Positions 7,394 to 14,784 of a stretch of DNA of 14,784 bases are shown piece after piece. Each line of letters begins with the position of its first letter. Within the stretch, counting starts at the first letter, position 1. Made by a program: the position numbers and the translations under genes. Source of the DNA: Candidatus Sumerlaeota bacterium (GTDB taxonomy: Bacteria > UBP6 > UBA1177); contig SLGQ01000143.1 in the NCBI GenBank assembly GCA_007136595.1, positions 1 through 14,784 on the forward strand, in the 5' to 3' direction. The notes below the pieces were generated by a model. The model worked only from the letters and a program-made list of their open reading frames with translations. It searched no databases and was not told the origin of the DNA.

Positions 7394-7499
7394 TTTTTTT
7401 TCTGCTCAACCGCAAAAAAAGCAAAAACTTTACTTTTTGTTTATGAAATGTAGATATATTTATGTTACGGATTATTATAGTTTGAACTGGTTTTGTGAC

Positions 7500-7505
7500 A
7501 GGAGA
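7500..7505 (+). promoter_or_regulatory. Shine-Dalgarno that decides the valS start
   Basis: AGGAGA lies 7 nt before ATG 7513. The in-frame GTG at 7495 lies ahead of this site and has no ribosome site of its own, so ATG 7513 is the preferred start. Confidence 0.7.
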
Positions 7506-7512
7506 TACTCAA

Positions 7513-10179
7513 ATGGAGATCGGTAAGAAATACGAACATTCAGGAATTGAGAAAAAATGGTACACATTCTGGGAAGAAAAAGGTTTTTTTAAAGCAGACC
7601 CTTCATCAGACAAACCCCCTTATTCTATTGCACTTCCCCCTCCGAATGTTACAGGTGTTCTTCACATGGGACATACGGTCATGGCTGTTGTGCAGGATAT
7701 AATGAGCAGATATAAAAGGATGTCGGGTTATGATGTTCTATGGCTTCCCGGCACTGACCATGCAGGAATTGCAACTCAAATGGTCGTTGAGAGAGATTTG
7801 CAGAAACAGGGGATATCAAGACATGACCTCGGAAGGGAAAAATTCCTTGAAAAAGTGTGGGAATGGAAACAAGCCAACGGTGGAACAATAACAAAACAAT
7901 TAAGATGTCTCGGATCATCTCTTGACTGGTCAAGAGAAAGGTTCACGATGGACGAAATGCTTTCAAAAGCGGTAGTTGAAGTTTTTGTGTCGCTTTATGA
8001 AGAAGGTTTGATATACAGAAATAATTATATCATCAACTGGTGTCCGAGTTGTCGAACCGCATTGAGCGATCTTGAAGTTGATTATCAGGAAAGTGACGGC
8101 AATTTGTGGCATATAAAATATCCGGTCAAAGGAGAAGAAGGGCGATATCTTGTCGTTGCCACGACCCGTCCTGAAACAATGCTCGGTGACACAGGCGTTG
8201 CGGTACATCCTGAAGATGTCCGCTATAAAGACCTTATCGGAAAAAGTGTGATCCTTCCCCTTATGAACAGAGAAATCCCGATAGTTGCAGATCCTGTGCT
8301 TGTTGATATGGAGTTTGGAACAGGAGCTGTGAAAGTTACTCCTGCACACGATTTCAATGATTTTGAAACAGGAAAGCGGCATGATCTTGAAGAGATAAAT
8401 GTAATTGATGAAACAGGAAAGATAAACAGCCTCGGCGGTAAATTTGAAGGGCTTGGGGTCATTGAAGCAAGAAAAGCGATAGTGGAGGAACTTGATTCTC
8501 TCGGGCTTCTGGGCAATATTGACAAACATTCGCACTCTGTCGGAAATTGTGACAGATGCCGTACGGTTGTTCAGCCCATACTTTCAAAACAGTGGTTCGT
8601 AAAAATAGAACCGCTTGCCAAGCCTGCAATAGAAGCTGTGGAAACCGGCAGGATCGTTTTTCAGCCTGAACACTGGAAAAAAACTTATTTTGAATGGATG
8701 TACAATATAAAAGACTGGTGCATCAGTCGTCAGCTCTGGTGGGGACACCGTATTCCTGCATGGTATTGCAGTGACTGCGGCGAAACGGTAGTTGCAAGAA
8801 CAGAGCCTTCGGTTTGTCCGGAGTGTTCTTCAAAAAAACTGGAAAGAGATCCCGATGTTCTTGATACATGGTTCAGTTCGGCTTTATGGCCCTTTTCAAC
8901 TTTGGGGTGGCCCGAAAAAACTGATGATGTTAAAAAATATTATCCGACAACACTTATGGAAACAGGTTTTGACATAATTTTTTTCTGGGTTGCCAGAATG
9001 ATAATGACGGGGCTCAAATTTGTCGGAGACATCCCTTTTGAAAAGGTTTATTTTCACGGTATGGTCCGTGATGAAAAAGGGCAGAAAATGTCCAAGACAA
9101 AGGGAAATGTAATAGATCCACTCGATATAACGGAAAAATACGGTGCAGATGCTTTAAGGTTCACTTTTGCCATGATGCCTCTTTCGGCTACAGATCTCAA
9201 ACTTTCAAAAGATGTAATAGAAGGTTACTGGAATTTTATAAATAAGATATATAACGCTGTCAGATTTTCGCTTATGCAGTTTGACGAAGGGGAAGTTCTT
9301 GAGTTCGATCCGATAAAATACGATGACGATGATTTTTCTCCGGCAGACAAATGGATACTTTGCAGACTCGATTCTGCAACGGAACAAGTTGGAAAATCAC
9401 TCGAAGAGATGAGGTTCAGTGATGCTGCCGGAACGGTTTATCATTTTTTCTGGCACGAATTCTGTGACTGGTACATAGAGCTTGTAAAACCTGTTTTTTT
9501 CGGTGAAGATATTAAAAAGAAAGAGGTGACAAAAAAGGTTCTTCTTAAAGTTCTTGATGCCAGTCTTAAACTTCTTCATCCTTTCATGCCTCATGTTACA
9601 GAAGAACTGTGGCAGGGACTTCCGGTAAAATACGGGGACAAAAAAGAATCAATAATGATAAGCCCTTTTCCTGTGCCGGGCAACTTTAAAAGGTTTGAAG
9701 CCGAAGCTCAGACGATGGAGCAAGTGCTTGAAATAATAACAGGTATAAGAACTATCCGTGCAGAAAACAATATAAAGCCGTCACTTGAAACAGATGTCAT
9801 CCTTTCCCTTCAACGCGATGTGAAAACAGTCCTTTTTTCAGGAGAGGCATACCTTAAACGCCTTGCAAGAGTAAAAAACATCTCTTTTGCCGAAGAAAAT
9901 TTTGAACCCGGCAAAGAAACTGCATCAACAGTTGTCAAAGGGGGAACAATTTTTATTCCGTTGGCGGGAATAGTTGATTTTTCCGAAGAAATAAAAAGAA
10001 TAGAAAAAGAGATCGGGAAGTTGCAGAAAGATTATGATGTTTGCGAAAAGAAGCTTACAAATGAAAACTTTCTTAAAAAAGCCGACCCCAAAGCAGTTGA
10101 AAAAGAAAAAGCAAAACATGCGGAATTGTCAGGCAAACTCGATCACCTTAAAAACCGTTTGGGAGAAATAGCCGGATGA
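7513..10179 (+). CDS. valS: Valyl-tRNA synthetase
   Basis: 888-residue class I aminoacyl-tRNA synthetase that charges tRNA-Val with valine in the cytoplasm; the length is usual for the family. The HIGH signature is HMGH (51-54) within PPPNVTGVLHMGHT, and the KMSKS loop is KMSKT at 525-529. TTRPETMLGDTGVAVHPED marks the CP1 editing domain, which hydrolyses mischarged Thr-tRNA. Cysteine pairs at C177/C180, C346/C349, C419/C422 and C435/C438 could bind zinc. The C-terminal 60-70 residues (EEIKRIEKEIGKLQKDY onward) form the tRNA-binding coiled coil typical of ValRS, which separates it from IleRS and LeuRS. It is the first gene of a compact cluster and its stop overlaps the nadC start by 4 nt. The 119-bp gap before it must hold the promoter, but I cannot place one convincingly. 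Confidence 0.97.
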   Translation: MEIGKKYEHSGIEKKWYTFWEEKGFFKADPSSDKPPYSIALPPPNVTGVLHMGHTVMAVVQDIMSRYKRMSGYDVLWLPGTDHAGIATQMVVERDLQKQGISRHDLGREKFLEKVWEWKQANGGTITKQLRCLGSSLDWSRERFTMDEMLSKAVVEVFVSLYEEGLIYRNNYIINWCPSCRTALSDLEVDYQESDGNLWHIKYPVKGEEGRYLVVATTRPETMLGDTGVAVHPEDVRYKDLIGKSVILPLMNREIPIVADPVLVDMEFGTGAVKVTPAHDFNDFETGKRHDLEEINVIDETGKINSLGGKFEGLGVIEARKAIVEELDSLGLLGNIDKHSHSVGNCDRCRTVVQPILSKQWFVKIEPLAKPAIEAVETGRIVFQPEHWKKTYFEWMYNIKDWCISRQLWWGHRIPAWYCSDCGETVVARTEPSVCPECSSKKLERDPDVLDTWFSSALWPFSTLGWPEKTDDVKKYYPTTLMETGFDIIFFWVARMIMTGLKFVGDIPFEKVYFHGMVRDEKGQKMSKTKGNVIDPLDITEKYGADALRFTFAMMPLSATDLKLSKDVIEGYWNFINKIYNAVRFSLMQFDEGEVLEFDPIKYDDDDFSPADKWILCRLDSATEQVGKSLEEMRFSDAAGTVYHFFWHEFCDWYIELVKPVFFGEDIKKKEVTKKVLLKVLDASLKLLHPFMPHVTEELWQGLPVKYGDKKESIMISPFPVPGNFKRFEAEAQTMEQVLEIITGIRTIRAENNIKPSLETDVILSLQRDVKTVLFSGEAYLKRLARVKNISFAEENFEPGKETASTVVKGGTIFIPLAGIVDFSEEIKRIEKEIGKLQKDYDVCEKKLTNENFLKKADPKAVEKEKAKHAELSGKLDHLKNRLGEIAG

Positions 10180-11030
10180 AAATTCCCCGTTATGTGTCAG
10201 ATGACTTTTTAAGATACTGTCTTAAAGAAGATGTCGGAACAGGTGACATTACAACGGAACTTATTTATGACGGCAAAGGGTTATATGAAGGGATAATAAA
10301 AGCAAAAGAATCGCTTGTTGTCTGTGGAGCTGAACTTGTTCCGGCTGTTTACCGGCTCATAGAACCCGATCTTGAGTTCGATATAGCTGTAACAGATGGA
10401 GATAGTTTAAAAGAAGGTGAAATAATTGCAACCGTTAAAGGCTGCCCCCGTGCTATCCTTACAGGTGAAAGGACGGTTCTCAATTTTATTCAGAGATTGA
10501 GCGGGATAGCATCACTTGCCCGTCAGTTTGTCAATGGACTGAAGGAAGGAAGCCGGACAAAAATAACTGACACCAGAAAAACTACTCCCGGCTGGCGGAC
10601 GCTTGAAAAATATGCAGTAAAAACAGGTGGTGCTGCAAATCACAGGTTCGGACTGAGTGATGGAATAATGATAAAAGACAACCACATTAAAGCTGCCGGG
10701 TCTATAACGAAAGCCGTTGAAAAAGTAAGGTCGGGAGCACATCACTTATTAAAGATAGAGGTTGAAGTTACAAACATTGATGAAGTAAAAGAAGCCCTTA
10801 GAAGCAAAGCAGATGTGATCATGCTTGACAACATGTCCCGTGATGAAATTGTTCAAGCAGTTAAATTAATAGATAAAAAAGCAATTGTTGAAATATCGGG
10901 GGGTGTTACTTTGGACAAGATCCCCGAACTCTCTTTGTTGGGTGCCGATTTTATTTCCGTAGGGGCGATAACTCACTCTGCTGTGTCAAAAGATATTAAT
11001 CTTACATTAAAAAAGGTATGTGATGAATAA
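10176..11030 (+). CDS. nadC: Nicotinate-nucleotide pyrophosphorylase (quinolinate phosphoribosyltransferase)
   Basis: 284 residues, full length. The enzyme converts quinolinate and PRPP to nicotinate mononucleotide, CO2 and pyrophosphate in de novo NAD synthesis. Family signatures in order: EDVGTGDITTELI (18-30), ERTVLNFIQRLSGIASLA (98-115), TDTRKTTPGWRTLEKYAV (131-148) with the substrate-binding Arg/Lys/Thr run, GGAANHRFGLSDGIMIKDNH (151-170), IEVEVTN (194-200), VIMLDNM (214-220) and VEISGGV (238-244). ATG 10176 overlaps the valS stop (ATGA), and GGGAGA at 10161-10166 is a usable ribosome site, so the two genes are translationally coupled. No nadA or nadB lies nearby, so the rest of the pathway must be elsewhere or be replaced by salvage. 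Confidence 0.96.
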   Translation: MKIPRYVSDDFLRYCLKEDVGTGDITTELIYDGKGLYEGIIKAKESLVVCGAELVPAVYRLIEPDLEFDIAVTDGDSLKEGEIIATVKGCPRAILTGERTVLNFIQRLSGIASLARQFVNGLKEGSRTKITDTRKTTPGWRTLEKYAVKTGGAANHRFGLSDGIMIKDNHIKAAGSITKAVEKVRSGAHHLLKIEVEVTNIDEVKEALRSKADVIMLDNMSRDEIVQAVKLIDKKAIVEISGGVTLDKIPELSLLGADFISVGAITHSAVSKDINLTLKKVCDE

Positions 11031-11925
11031 CGGAACTGTTGAAAAAATATTTGCGATAATTTTTATTATATCAATGCCTGTTACTGCTTTTTTCTGGCTT
11101 TTTTTCAGTGATACAAGAGGTGTTGATGAAGAAACTGAAAAGGGTTTTGCTGAAATAGTGAACAAAAATTATTCTGAAGGAGATGTTGTTTTTCCTGAAG
11201 TTGACTGGGATCTCAATTTTTTAAAATTTCTTGATCATGGTATAACAAATGTTCTCCTTACACTTAAAGAAAGTGAAGATGAAGATATCCGCATGTTCCG
11301 TGAAAACGGGTCGAAGATATTTTTTCTTTTAAAAAACCCCCGTAATTGGGAAAAAATCAAAACCAGGTTGAATATTGATCAATATGAAAAAAGTGATGCC
11401 GGGAAAGGTGCTGTCGTGATCGTTCCCCCTTTAGAGTCTTCGATAAATAAAAAACTGATATTTTCAAGAGATATCCATGAAGCACAGAGAGTATTTTTCT
11501 CACAGAAAGAAACTGAAAAACCGTGTGTTCTCAACAACAGAAAACAGTGGGAGTGCAGCAGACATGACTGGAATTTTGTAGGTGCGAGACGGGTTGTTGT
11601 GAACAAAAGACCGGCACAGGCTGTATGGGCTCATCCACGATCCAATGAAGATCTTAATATAGTGTTTGATATTCCTGAAAACTCTTCTTACATTCATTTA
11701 ACTACAGCTATGCTTGAACGAGCGGTCAGGTCAAGAAACCGCTCTCCTGTCAGGGTAAGAGTGCTGATAGACGGGGAGCCGGTACTCAGATACACAAACA
11801 GAAGTGTAAGAGCCGGACATTATAATAAAATTGAGGTTCCTGAAGATTCAAAGGAATTGAAGATAATATTCAATACCAGTGATGACGGGCAGAGACACTT
11901 TATTTTCAAGGGATTTATAGAGTAA
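11023..11925 (+). CDS. Membrane-anchored exported protein, unrecognised family
   Basis: 300 residues that I do not recognise. Residues 9-28 (IFAIIFIISMPVTAFFWLFF) form one membrane helix or uncleaved signal; what follows is soluble and should be periplasmic. Residues 53-140 look alpha/beta (GDVVFPEVDWDLNFLKFL, NVLLTLKES, AVVIVPPLES). C168 and C178 are placed for a possible disulfide. About 190-300 is strand-rich (RVVVNKRPAQAVWAHP, VRVRVLIDGEPVLRYT, LKIIFNTSDDGQRHFIF), with the look of a jelly-roll carbohydrate-binding module of the NPCBM kind; that is inference. ATG 11023 was chosen over GTG 11020 because AAAAGG (11011-11016) is 6 nt before it. It overlaps nadC by 8 nt, and its stop overlaps the glycosyltransferase start by 1 nt (TAATG), so it is probably made together with that enzyme and may serve it. 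Confidence 0.8.
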   Translation: MNNGTVEKIFAIIFIISMPVTAFFWLFFSDTRGVDEETEKGFAEIVNKNYSEGDVVFPEVDWDLNFLKFLDHGITNVLLTLKESEDEDIRMFRENGSKIFFLLKNPRNWEKIKTRLNIDQYEKSDAGKGAVVIVPPLESSINKKLIFSRDIHEAQRVFFSQKETEKPCVLNNRKQWECSRHDWNFVGARRVVVNKRPAQAVWAHPRSNEDLNIVFDIPENSSYIHLTTAMLERAVRSRNRSPVRVRVLIDGEPVLRYTNRSVRAGHYNKIEVPEDSKELKIIFNTSDDGQRHFIFKGFIE

Positions 11926-13595
11926 TGAAAGAACTGAACAAATTTGAAAAGATCGATTATATACTTGCAGGACTTATCGGTATCATAGTGCTGCTTTTTA
12001 TTTACTGTACTTCTCATCTCATAGGTTTTGTGAGGGACGAAGGATTTTACATGAGAGCGGCTTCTTTGAAGGCTGACTGGTTTGAAACCATAGAAGAAAA
12101 TTTTTTGAAAGGGAACTTTATAACACCTTTCAGAAAAGAAACAATTGATAAATATTTCAAATATAACAGGGAACACCCAACTTTAATGAAAAATCTCTAC
12201 GGTTTTTCACAATACCTTCTTCACAGAAAACTGGGCTGGTTTTCATTTGCAGGTTCAGCCAGATTTATGGCATCGATTTTTGCAATGCTTACAGCAATGA
12301 TGATATATCTTTTCGGGTTGAAATTTTTCAACAGGTTCACAGCTGTTTCATCTTCGCTTCTATTTTTTCTTATGCCTCACATTTTTTTTCACTCCCATTT
12401 AGTTTGTTTTGATATGCCCATACTTTTTTTCTGGACAGGTACTTTTGTTCTTTATGCCTTGTATCTTGTTGACAGAAAATTTAAAACAGCATTGGCTACA
12501 GCAGTGTTTTTCGGTCTCGGGATGGCTGTAAAACACAATGTCTTTTTTATTCCGGTAACGATAGCACCATTATGGTTTGTGATCTATCTGATAAAATACC
12601 GCAAATATCCGCAGTGGAAAGGTATCAAAGGTTTTTTTAAGTCAATACCTTTGGTTTTCTGGCTTTTTGTATTTGTTTCCCTGCCGGTTTATTTGTCTCA
12701 GTGGCCCTGGATATGGTATGATACTGTTGACCGTTTTATGTGGTACTTTAATTTTCATGCTCAACATGTTAATTATACTAACTATTATTTCGGAATGGAG
12801 TTGGCAAGAGGTCCTTTTCCCATTTCTTTTCCCTGGGGAATGACCCTTTTCACCACGCCGGTGATCCATCTTATATTTTTCATTGCAGGACTCTATTATT
12901 TCGTTGAAAGGACCATTAAAGAAAAAGAGTGGCGCATGAAAGAGATCCACCTCACTTTTCTTGTAGGTTCACTTTTTCCGATCGCTCTGATATCCCACCC
13001 CGATGTTGTAATATTCGGCGGGATAAAACACTGGTTTACAGGGTATCCTATAATGATGACTGCCGGAATATTTGTTGTTTCAAACGGGTGTGTATTGTTG
13101 TTCAAAAAATATCTGCCTGAAAAAATTAAGCCGGCGATGGCTTTATCGGTACTTTTTACTGTTGCCGCAATATCGCTTATTCCTCTGAATGTGAAGTTCT
13201 CGATGAGAGGAGCCGCTTTTTTCAATAAACTTATAGGGGGAGCTCAAGGAGCGGCAGAGCTGCGGATGCAGAGAAATTTCTGGGGATACGATATTCTGGA
13301 TCTGGTTTCTGAACTTAACCGTACCGCACCTAGAGGATCTGTCGTATATGTCATGGGAGGATATGAAGGTTTAAACTGGAATTCTTTTCAGTATTTAAAA
13401 GGGGAAGGTATTATCCGTGAAGATATAAGGGGTACAAATAATCTGGGCGGTGCAGATTTTGCTTTCTTCTTCTATGAAAAACAGAACGAACACATGCTGA
13501 ACGAAATAGGACTTGAGTTTAACTCGCTTAAACCTTTGGCAATAACTCAAACCGACTCGGTTTTTTATTCTGCTCTGTTCAGGAGGGAAAAATGA
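11925..13595 (+). CDS. PMT/ArnT-type integral membrane glycosyltransferase (GT39-like)
   Basis: 556 residues with about ten hydrophobic segments and a large C-terminal soluble part. After the first helix comes VRDEGFYMRAA with D38 and E39, the acidic pair in the first extracytoplasmic loop that PMT/ArnT-fold (GT-C) enzymes use for catalysis; YNREHPTLMKNLYG is the next family-like loop. These enzymes move a sugar from a polyprenyl-phosphate donor to a lipid, protein or glycan on the outer face of the inner membrane. The acceptor here cannot be read from sequence. Further helices include FAMLTAMMIYLFGLKFF, LVFWLFVFVSLPVYL and PVIHLIFFIAGLYYF; about 450-556 is periplasmic. It sits between the unrecognised exported protein (1-nt overlap) and the M23 peptidase (4-nt ATGA overlap), so all three are likely translated together and may form one envelope pathway. 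Confidence 0.85.
   Translation: MKELNKFEKIDYILAGLIGIIVLLFIYCTSHLIGFVRDEGFYMRAASLKADWFETIEENFLKGNFITPFRKETIDKYFKYNREHPTLMKNLYGFSQYLLHRKLGWFSFAGSARFMASIFAMLTAMMIYLFGLKFFNRFTAVSSSLLFFLMPHIFFHSHLVCFDMPILFFWTGTFVLYALYLVDRKFKTALATAVFFGLGMAVKHNVFFIPVTIAPLWFVIYLIKYRKYPQWKGIKGFFKSIPLVFWLFVFVSLPVYLSQWPWIWYDTVDRFMWYFNFHAQHVNYTNYYFGMELARGPFPISFPWGMTLFTTPVIHLIFFIAGLYYFVERTIKEKEWRMKEIHLTFLVGSLFPIALISHPDVVIFGGIKHWFTGYPIMMTAGIFVVSNGCVLLFKKYLPEKIKPAMALSVLFTVAAISLIPLNVKFSMRGAAFFNKLIGGAQGAAELRMQRNFWGYDILDLVSELNRTAPRGSVVYVMGGYEGLNWNSFQYLKGEGIIREDIRGTNNLGGADFAFFFYEKQNEHMLNEIGLEFNSLKPLAITQTDSVFYSALFRREK
13581..13587 (+). promoter_or_regulatory. Strong Shine-Dalgarno of the M23 peptidase, inside the previous gene
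   Basis: AGGAGGG ends 4 nt before ATG 13592 and lies within the last codons of the glycosyltransferase gene. It is the strongest ribosome site in the cluster and should give efficient coupled initiation across the 4-nt overlap. Confidence 0.7.
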
Positions 13596-14686
13596 CATAT
13601 CTTTTCTCCAATCCTCAGGTTAAAAAATGGAAAACAATGTTTTTTCTTTCCCTTTTGTTAAACATAATTCTCATTATTACATTTATTTTGAGAGAGCATG
13701 AGTCGGATACTGATACAAAAGAAAAGGATCAGTCCATGATCTCGGAAAACATTGAAAATGGTGCCGGAAACGATAAGGACTCAGAAATTTCAATAATAAA
13801 TATGGATGAAAAAAAAGAAGAAAAGAAAATAAAAAAAGGAGACCTGATAGTTCAATCAGTTACAATAGAAGATAACTTTTACAGTGCTTTCAGTCGCAGT
13901 GAAGATGTGGGGAAAGCATCAGAACATCTGGGAATTCAAAATCTCGCAGATCTTCTTGGAGCACACATGGCGCGGCTTCTTGCATGGGATCTTGTCTTGA
14001 GAGCAGATGTGAGGAAAGGTGATAAGTGCTCCTTCATTTACCGGGCTATTCCTGAAGATGAAAGATTGAAAAGAAACGACCTTCCCGATCTGATAGAAAT
14101 TGTTGCCATGAAGTATTATTCACGGAAGTTTATGAAAAGTATCGATATTTTTAACTTTAAAGCTTCCGGGGACAAATATTCAAGATTCTATTATTCAAGT
14201 GGCGAAATGATAGAAAAAATAATAACTCCGGTTTCTCCGATCGTTGATTATATTCAGGTGACAAGCCAGATAGCTGACAGAGCTCCAAGACATGACGGGA
14301 TAGATTTTAAAGCTCAGATCGGAACTCCGGTATACTCCACAGTTTCAGGAAAAGTTACAAGAACGAACTGGATGACGAAATATAACGGATACTGCATAGA
14401 AATTAAAGAAGCCGGGAAACCTTTTACATACAAATATCTTCATTTAAGCGATGTTCTTGTGAAACCCGGTCAATCGGTAAGAGCAGGAGATCACATCGCA
14501 AATTCAGGGAATACCGGTAAAACGACAGCTCCCCATCTTCATTATCAGATAAATGTCGGGCAGAGAGGTGAAGTAAAAGATCCTTTTAAACAACACTCTG
14601 TGAAAACCGTTTCTCTTGACGGAGAGGACATTGAAAGCTTCCGCAGAAAAGTTGTGGAGCTTGAAAAAATTCTTTCTGACTATTAA
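13592..14686 (+). CDS. Membrane-anchored M23 (LytM-type) metallopeptidase
   Basis: 364 residues. A helix at about 14-33 (KTMFFLSLLLNIILIITF) anchors the N-terminus and an acidic, low-complexity linker follows to about 85. A middle domain (about 85-215; TIEDNFYSAFSRSED, DLVLRADVRKGDKCSFIYR, AMKYYSRKF) resembles the region ahead of the catalytic domain in Csd3-like and myxobacterial M23 proteins. The catalytic domain starts at about 225: RHDGIDFKAQIGTPV gives the HxxxD pair H234 and D238, H284 lies in YLHLSD, and APHLHYQINV gives H315 and H317. The zinc ligands and catalytic histidines are therefore all present, unlike the degenerate EnvC/NlpD activators. The expected activity is cleavage of peptidoglycan cross-links in the periplasm. 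It is the last gene of the cluster and overlaps the glycosyltransferase by 4 nt. Confidence 0.9.
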   Translation: MTYLFSNPQVKKWKTMFFLSLLLNIILIITFILREHESDTDTKEKDQSMISENIENGAGNDKDSEISIINMDEKKEEKKIKKGDLIVQSVTIEDNFYSAFSRSEDVGKASEHLGIQNLADLLGAHMARLLAWDLVLRADVRKGDKCSFIYRAIPEDERLKRNDLPDLIEIVAMKYYSRKFMKSIDIFNFKASGDKYSRFYYSSGEMIEKIITPVSPIVDYIQVTSQIADRAPRHDGIDFKAQIGTPVYSTVSGKVTRTNWMTKYNGYCIEIKEAGKPFTYKYLHLSDVLVKPGQSVRAGDHIANSGNTGKTTAPHLHYQINVGQRGEVKDPFKQHSVKTVSLDGEDIESFRRKVVELEKILSDY

Positions 14687-14699
14687 AACATATAAAAAT

Positions 14700-14728
14700 T
14701 TGACAAATTGCCTTAGTCTTAATATTCT
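14700..14728 (+). promoter_or_regulatory. Strong sigma70-like promoter reading out of the window
   Basis: A perfect TTGACA (14700-14705) is 17 bp from TATTCT (14723-14728). Transcription should begin near 14735. The visible downstream part has no coding frame: the ATG at 14753 meets TGA after two codons. The product, possibly a stable RNA or a gene with a leader, therefore lies beyond the window. Confidence 0.55.
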
Positions 14729-14784
14729 ATCACGCGAGTTTTAGTGGAGCAATGAATTGAGTTTGATTTAGTCATATTTAAAGT

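Noticed and set aside
7394..7445. Rho-independent terminator after the kinase (CAAAAA...TTTTTG)
   Set aside because: The stem is six bases, almost all A-T, with no G/C core; it would be too weak to call in this A/T-rich DNA.
7963..8535. 190-codon open frame on the minus strand inside valS
   Set aside because: It is antisense to a conserved synthetase, has a composition dominated by Phe/Ile/Cys/Arg runs, and shows no domain or ribosome-site support.
11820..12176. 118-codon minus-strand frame across the junction of the exported protein and the PMT gene
   Set aside because: It is a shadow of two well-supported coding frames, with no recognisable motifs.
14753..14761. Small gene starting at ATG 14753 after TGGAG
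   Set aside because: The frame ends with TGA after two codons.

Overview
The window is a stretch of AT-rich bacterial chromosome (roughly 60% A+T by eye). It has no rRNA, tRNA, CRISPR array or transposase that I can recognise. The envelope genes (a PMT-type glycosyltransferase with a DEGFY motif, a membrane-anchored M23/LytM peptidase, an exported DUF4015-type hydrolase) point to a Gram-negative-type cell. A PknB-type kinase with a WD40 tail is typical of Planctomycetota and Myxococcota, and the M23 and PMT proteins recall myxobacterial/deltaproteobacterial relatives. I would guess a low-GC deltaproteobacterial-grade lineage, but the phylum is inference.

Layout. (1) Positions 1-1483 look accessory. 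They hold the 3' end of a gene (to 140), a short spacer with a 17-bp direct repeat, and a minus-strand AAA_14/DUF4143 ATPase gene (231-1370) with its own promoter and a repeat-rich 5' leader. A 29-bp near-identical direct repeat (26/29) brackets the ATPase unit, and its right copy is the 3' end of the next gene. (2) Positions 1492-2250 (minus) encode a TIGR02757 family protein. It is divergent from an exported SH3b plus DUF4015 putative glycoside hydrolase (2393-3841). (3) Positions 3914-7393 encode a large single-pass membrane Ser/Thr kinase whose C-terminal half reads as 14 WD40-like repeats. (4) Positions 7513-14686 form one compact, translationally coupled cluster: valS, nadC, an unrecognised membrane-anchored protein, a PMT-family glycosyltransferase and an M23 peptidase. 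The four internal junctions overlap by 4, 8, 1 and 4 nt. A good sigma70-like promoter follows at 14700-14728 and reads out of the window.

How the genes work together. valS and nadC are housekeeping genes (tRNA-Val charging and NAD synthesis). The three genes behind them look like an envelope module: a lipid-linked-sugar transferase, an uncharacterised exported partner and a peptidoglycan peptidase. The kinase and the exported hydrolase are separate transcription units with their own predicted promoters. The best leads for something not yet described are the repeat-bracketed ATPase cassette at the 3' end of the TIGR02757 gene, and the 11023-11925 protein paired with the PMT enzyme. I did not find a clear, complete novel defence or mobile system.
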